Notes under the pieces: generated by a model | Databases searched by the model: none | Seen by the model: only the letters and a program-made list of their open reading frames with translations | What the model was told of the DNA's origin: nothing | Part shown: in pieces, positions 62,922-64,000 of the stretch | How the letters are laid out: each line of letters opens with the position of its first letter | Position numbering within the stretch: position 1 is the stretch's first letter | Translations under genes and position numbers: made by a program | Source: Paludibacteraceae bacterium | GTDB taxonomy: Bacteria > Bacteroidota > Bacteroidia > Bacteroidales > Paludibacteraceae | DNA: 64,000 nucleotides | Direction of reading: 5' to 3' | NCBI GenBank assembly: GCA_016283095.1 | Contig: JAEEMG010000043.1 | Coordinates: 1 to 64,000 of the forward strand

Positions 62922-62954
62922 TAAAAATTGGTTTTTATAGAAATTTAGAGGCTC

Positions 62955-64000
62955 ATGTATTTACTGATACTATATCTCTTTCTGACGGTATTCGTCTCAT
63001 TCCTTTGTTCAATATCTGAATCGGTGATGTTCTCCACATCCATTCCTTATGCGGAGACTTTGGCTACAAAAAGCAAAGGAGGCAAACTATTGAAAAGTCT
63101 GAAAGACAATATGGGCCGACCTATTTCCGCTATCCTCTCCGTCAACACTATCGCCAACACTTTGGGCGCGTCTGCCGTGGGTATGCAGGTGCAGGAGGTG
63201 CTTGGAAGCGAATGGTTCGGATATGTATCTGCCGGCTTGACCGTGACGATTCTGATTTTTTCTGAAATCATTCCCAAATCCATCGGAGCCAACTACTGGC
63301 GAAATCTTTGTGTCCCAGTGGCATATTTCACACAGTTCCTATACTACATCGCCTTCCCTTTAGTGATTATCACTGAGAAACTTACATTGCTGTTTTCCAA
63401 GAAAGAGTCTCAGACTGTCAGCCGTGAGGAGATCGCGGTGCTGACATCCATTGGAGAAAAAGAGGGTGTGTTTGCCACAAGTGAGAGCAAAATCATCACC
63501 AACCTCATCAAACTCCGCCAGATCAAGATCAGAAACATCATGACTCCACGTACTGTGGTGTGGGCGGTGCAGGAAGACATGACACTCAAAGAGTTTTTCA
63601 AGACAAAAGACTTCAAACGTTACTCTCGTATCCCTATCTATTCGGATTCTCTCGACTCCATCACAGGTTTTGTGCTGAAGAGTGACGTGCTCTACCACCT
63701 TGCCAACGACAAGAAAAACATGCAGTTGAAGCAGATCCGTCGCTCCATCACCTGCTGCTACGAACATACATCCATCCTCTCTTTCTACGACACAATGATC
63801 GCACGCAAAGAGCATATGGCGATGGTGATAGACGAGTATGGCGGACTGGAAGGAATCGTCACTATGGAAGACGTGATTGAGACCATCCTCGGCCTTGAGA
63901 TCACAGACGAAAGCGACACTCAGATTGATATGCAGCAACTGGCTAAAGACCAATGGGAAAAACGTCGCCAAAAGTTTTTCAGTGAGAAAGATGCAGAATT
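62955..64000 (+). CDS. CNNM/CBS-domain (CorC/HlyC family) transporter, partial
   Basis: Open from the ATG at 62955 to the window end (348 codons and part of one more). An N-terminal CNNM domain has three to four helices (LILYLFLTVFVSFLCSISESVMFS; AGLTVTILIFSEIIPKSIGANYW), followed by a CBS pair (IMTPRTVVWAVQEDMTL; RIPIYSDSLDSITGFVLKSDV; AMVIDEYGGLEGIVTMEDVIETILG). Such proteins mediate Mg2+/Co2+ efflux. The C-terminus lies outside the window. Confidence 0.9.
   Translation, partial: MYLLILYLFLTVFVSFLCSISESVMFSTSIPYAETLATKSKGGKLLKSLKDNMGRPISAILSVNTIANTLGASAVGMQVQEVLGSEWFGYVSAGLTVTILIFSEIIPKSIGANYWRNLCVPVAYFTQFLYYIAFPLVIITEKLTLLFSKKESQTVSREEIAVLTSIGEKEGVFATSESKIITNLIKLRQIKIRNIMTPRTVVWAVQEDMTLKEFFKTKDFKRYSRIPIYSDSLDSITGFVLKSDVLYHLANDKKNMQLKQIRRSITCCYEHTSILSFYDTMIARKEHMAMVIDEYGGLEGIVTMEDVIETILGLEITDESDTQIDMQQLAKDQWEKRRQKFFSEKDAE

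Overview
The window looks like a chromosomal segment of a Bacteroidales bacterium (Bacteroidota). The evidence is the lineage-typical gene blocks (ftsX-DUF3098-uppP-truB-queA; purH-mreB-mreC-mreD-mrdA-rodA; ricT-gldH), promoters of the TTTG-N19-21-TAnnTTTG type, a BspA-like leucine-rich-repeat surface protein, a gliding-type C-terminal (CHU_C) secretion domain, and many SPII lipoproteins. I saw no rRNA or tRNA genes and no CRISPR array.

Layout. 1-0.9 kb: dispersed repeats and small palindromes. 0.9-8.5 kb: BspA-like protein, DUF4293, CHU_C protein, tilS, recA, hflX. 8.5-10.5 kb: duplicated terminators, a KilA-N remnant, a DUF695-like gene and a small lipoprotein. 10.7-17.8 kb: a defence-type island with an AAA/DUF4143 ATPase, a long structured leader, an EcoRI-family adenine methylase, a secreted protein, a DUF262-HNH nuclease, the scar of a deleted ATPase, an outer-membrane protein and a second ATPase. 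18.0-23.4 kb: a heme operon hemE-hemAC(fusion)-hemD-hemB-hemL. 23.5-26.0 kb: a broken C10 cysteine protease with two small lipoproteins. 26.3-28.8 kb: glutathione peroxidase, a GyrI-like protein and a WYL regulator. 29.5-37.1 kb: holB, ricT, gldH, trmB, polyprenyl synthase, a conserved hypothetical and an RlmL-type methylase. 37.2-41.6 kb: surface and membrane proteins, a truncated DUF1810 gene and a third ATPase. 41.9-45.2 kb: gamma-carbonic anhydrase, PIN toxin-antitoxin, methyltransferase, Rieske-like lipoprotein, HAD phosphatase. 45.2-52.4 kb: dprA and the elongasome operon headed by a half-length purH. 52.7-55.3 kb: a HELAH metalloprotease and twin lipoproteins around a MITE-like element. 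55.5-59.5 kb: queA, truB, uppP, DUF3098, ftsX. 59.8-62.8 kb: a convergent type II restriction-modification pair and a second PIN toxin-antitoxin. 62.9 kb to the edge: a partial CNNM/CBS protein.

Most interesting pattern. Each of the three AAA/DUF4143 ATPase genes carries short iterated units just upstream. The unit sequence is different for each gene, yet the spacing is exactly 33 bp every time, and where a -7 box can be seen the units lie beside it. A fourth 33-bp pair stands alone without a gene at 29.15 kb. At 15.56 kb one unit and leader of ATPase 1 are joined to the last codons of the same gene, apparently through a TTCG microhomology. This suggests gene-specific operators with conserved phasing in a family that comes and goes. 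Four of these five loci lie next to a copy of a dispersed multi-part repeat.

Other notable points are a HemA-HemC fusion lacking the cofactor-binding HemC domain, a PurH that stops at its domain boundary, protease genes with an in-frame stop, a G-tract at the start and an A9 frameshift in the neighbour, and two differently organised restriction-modification loci.
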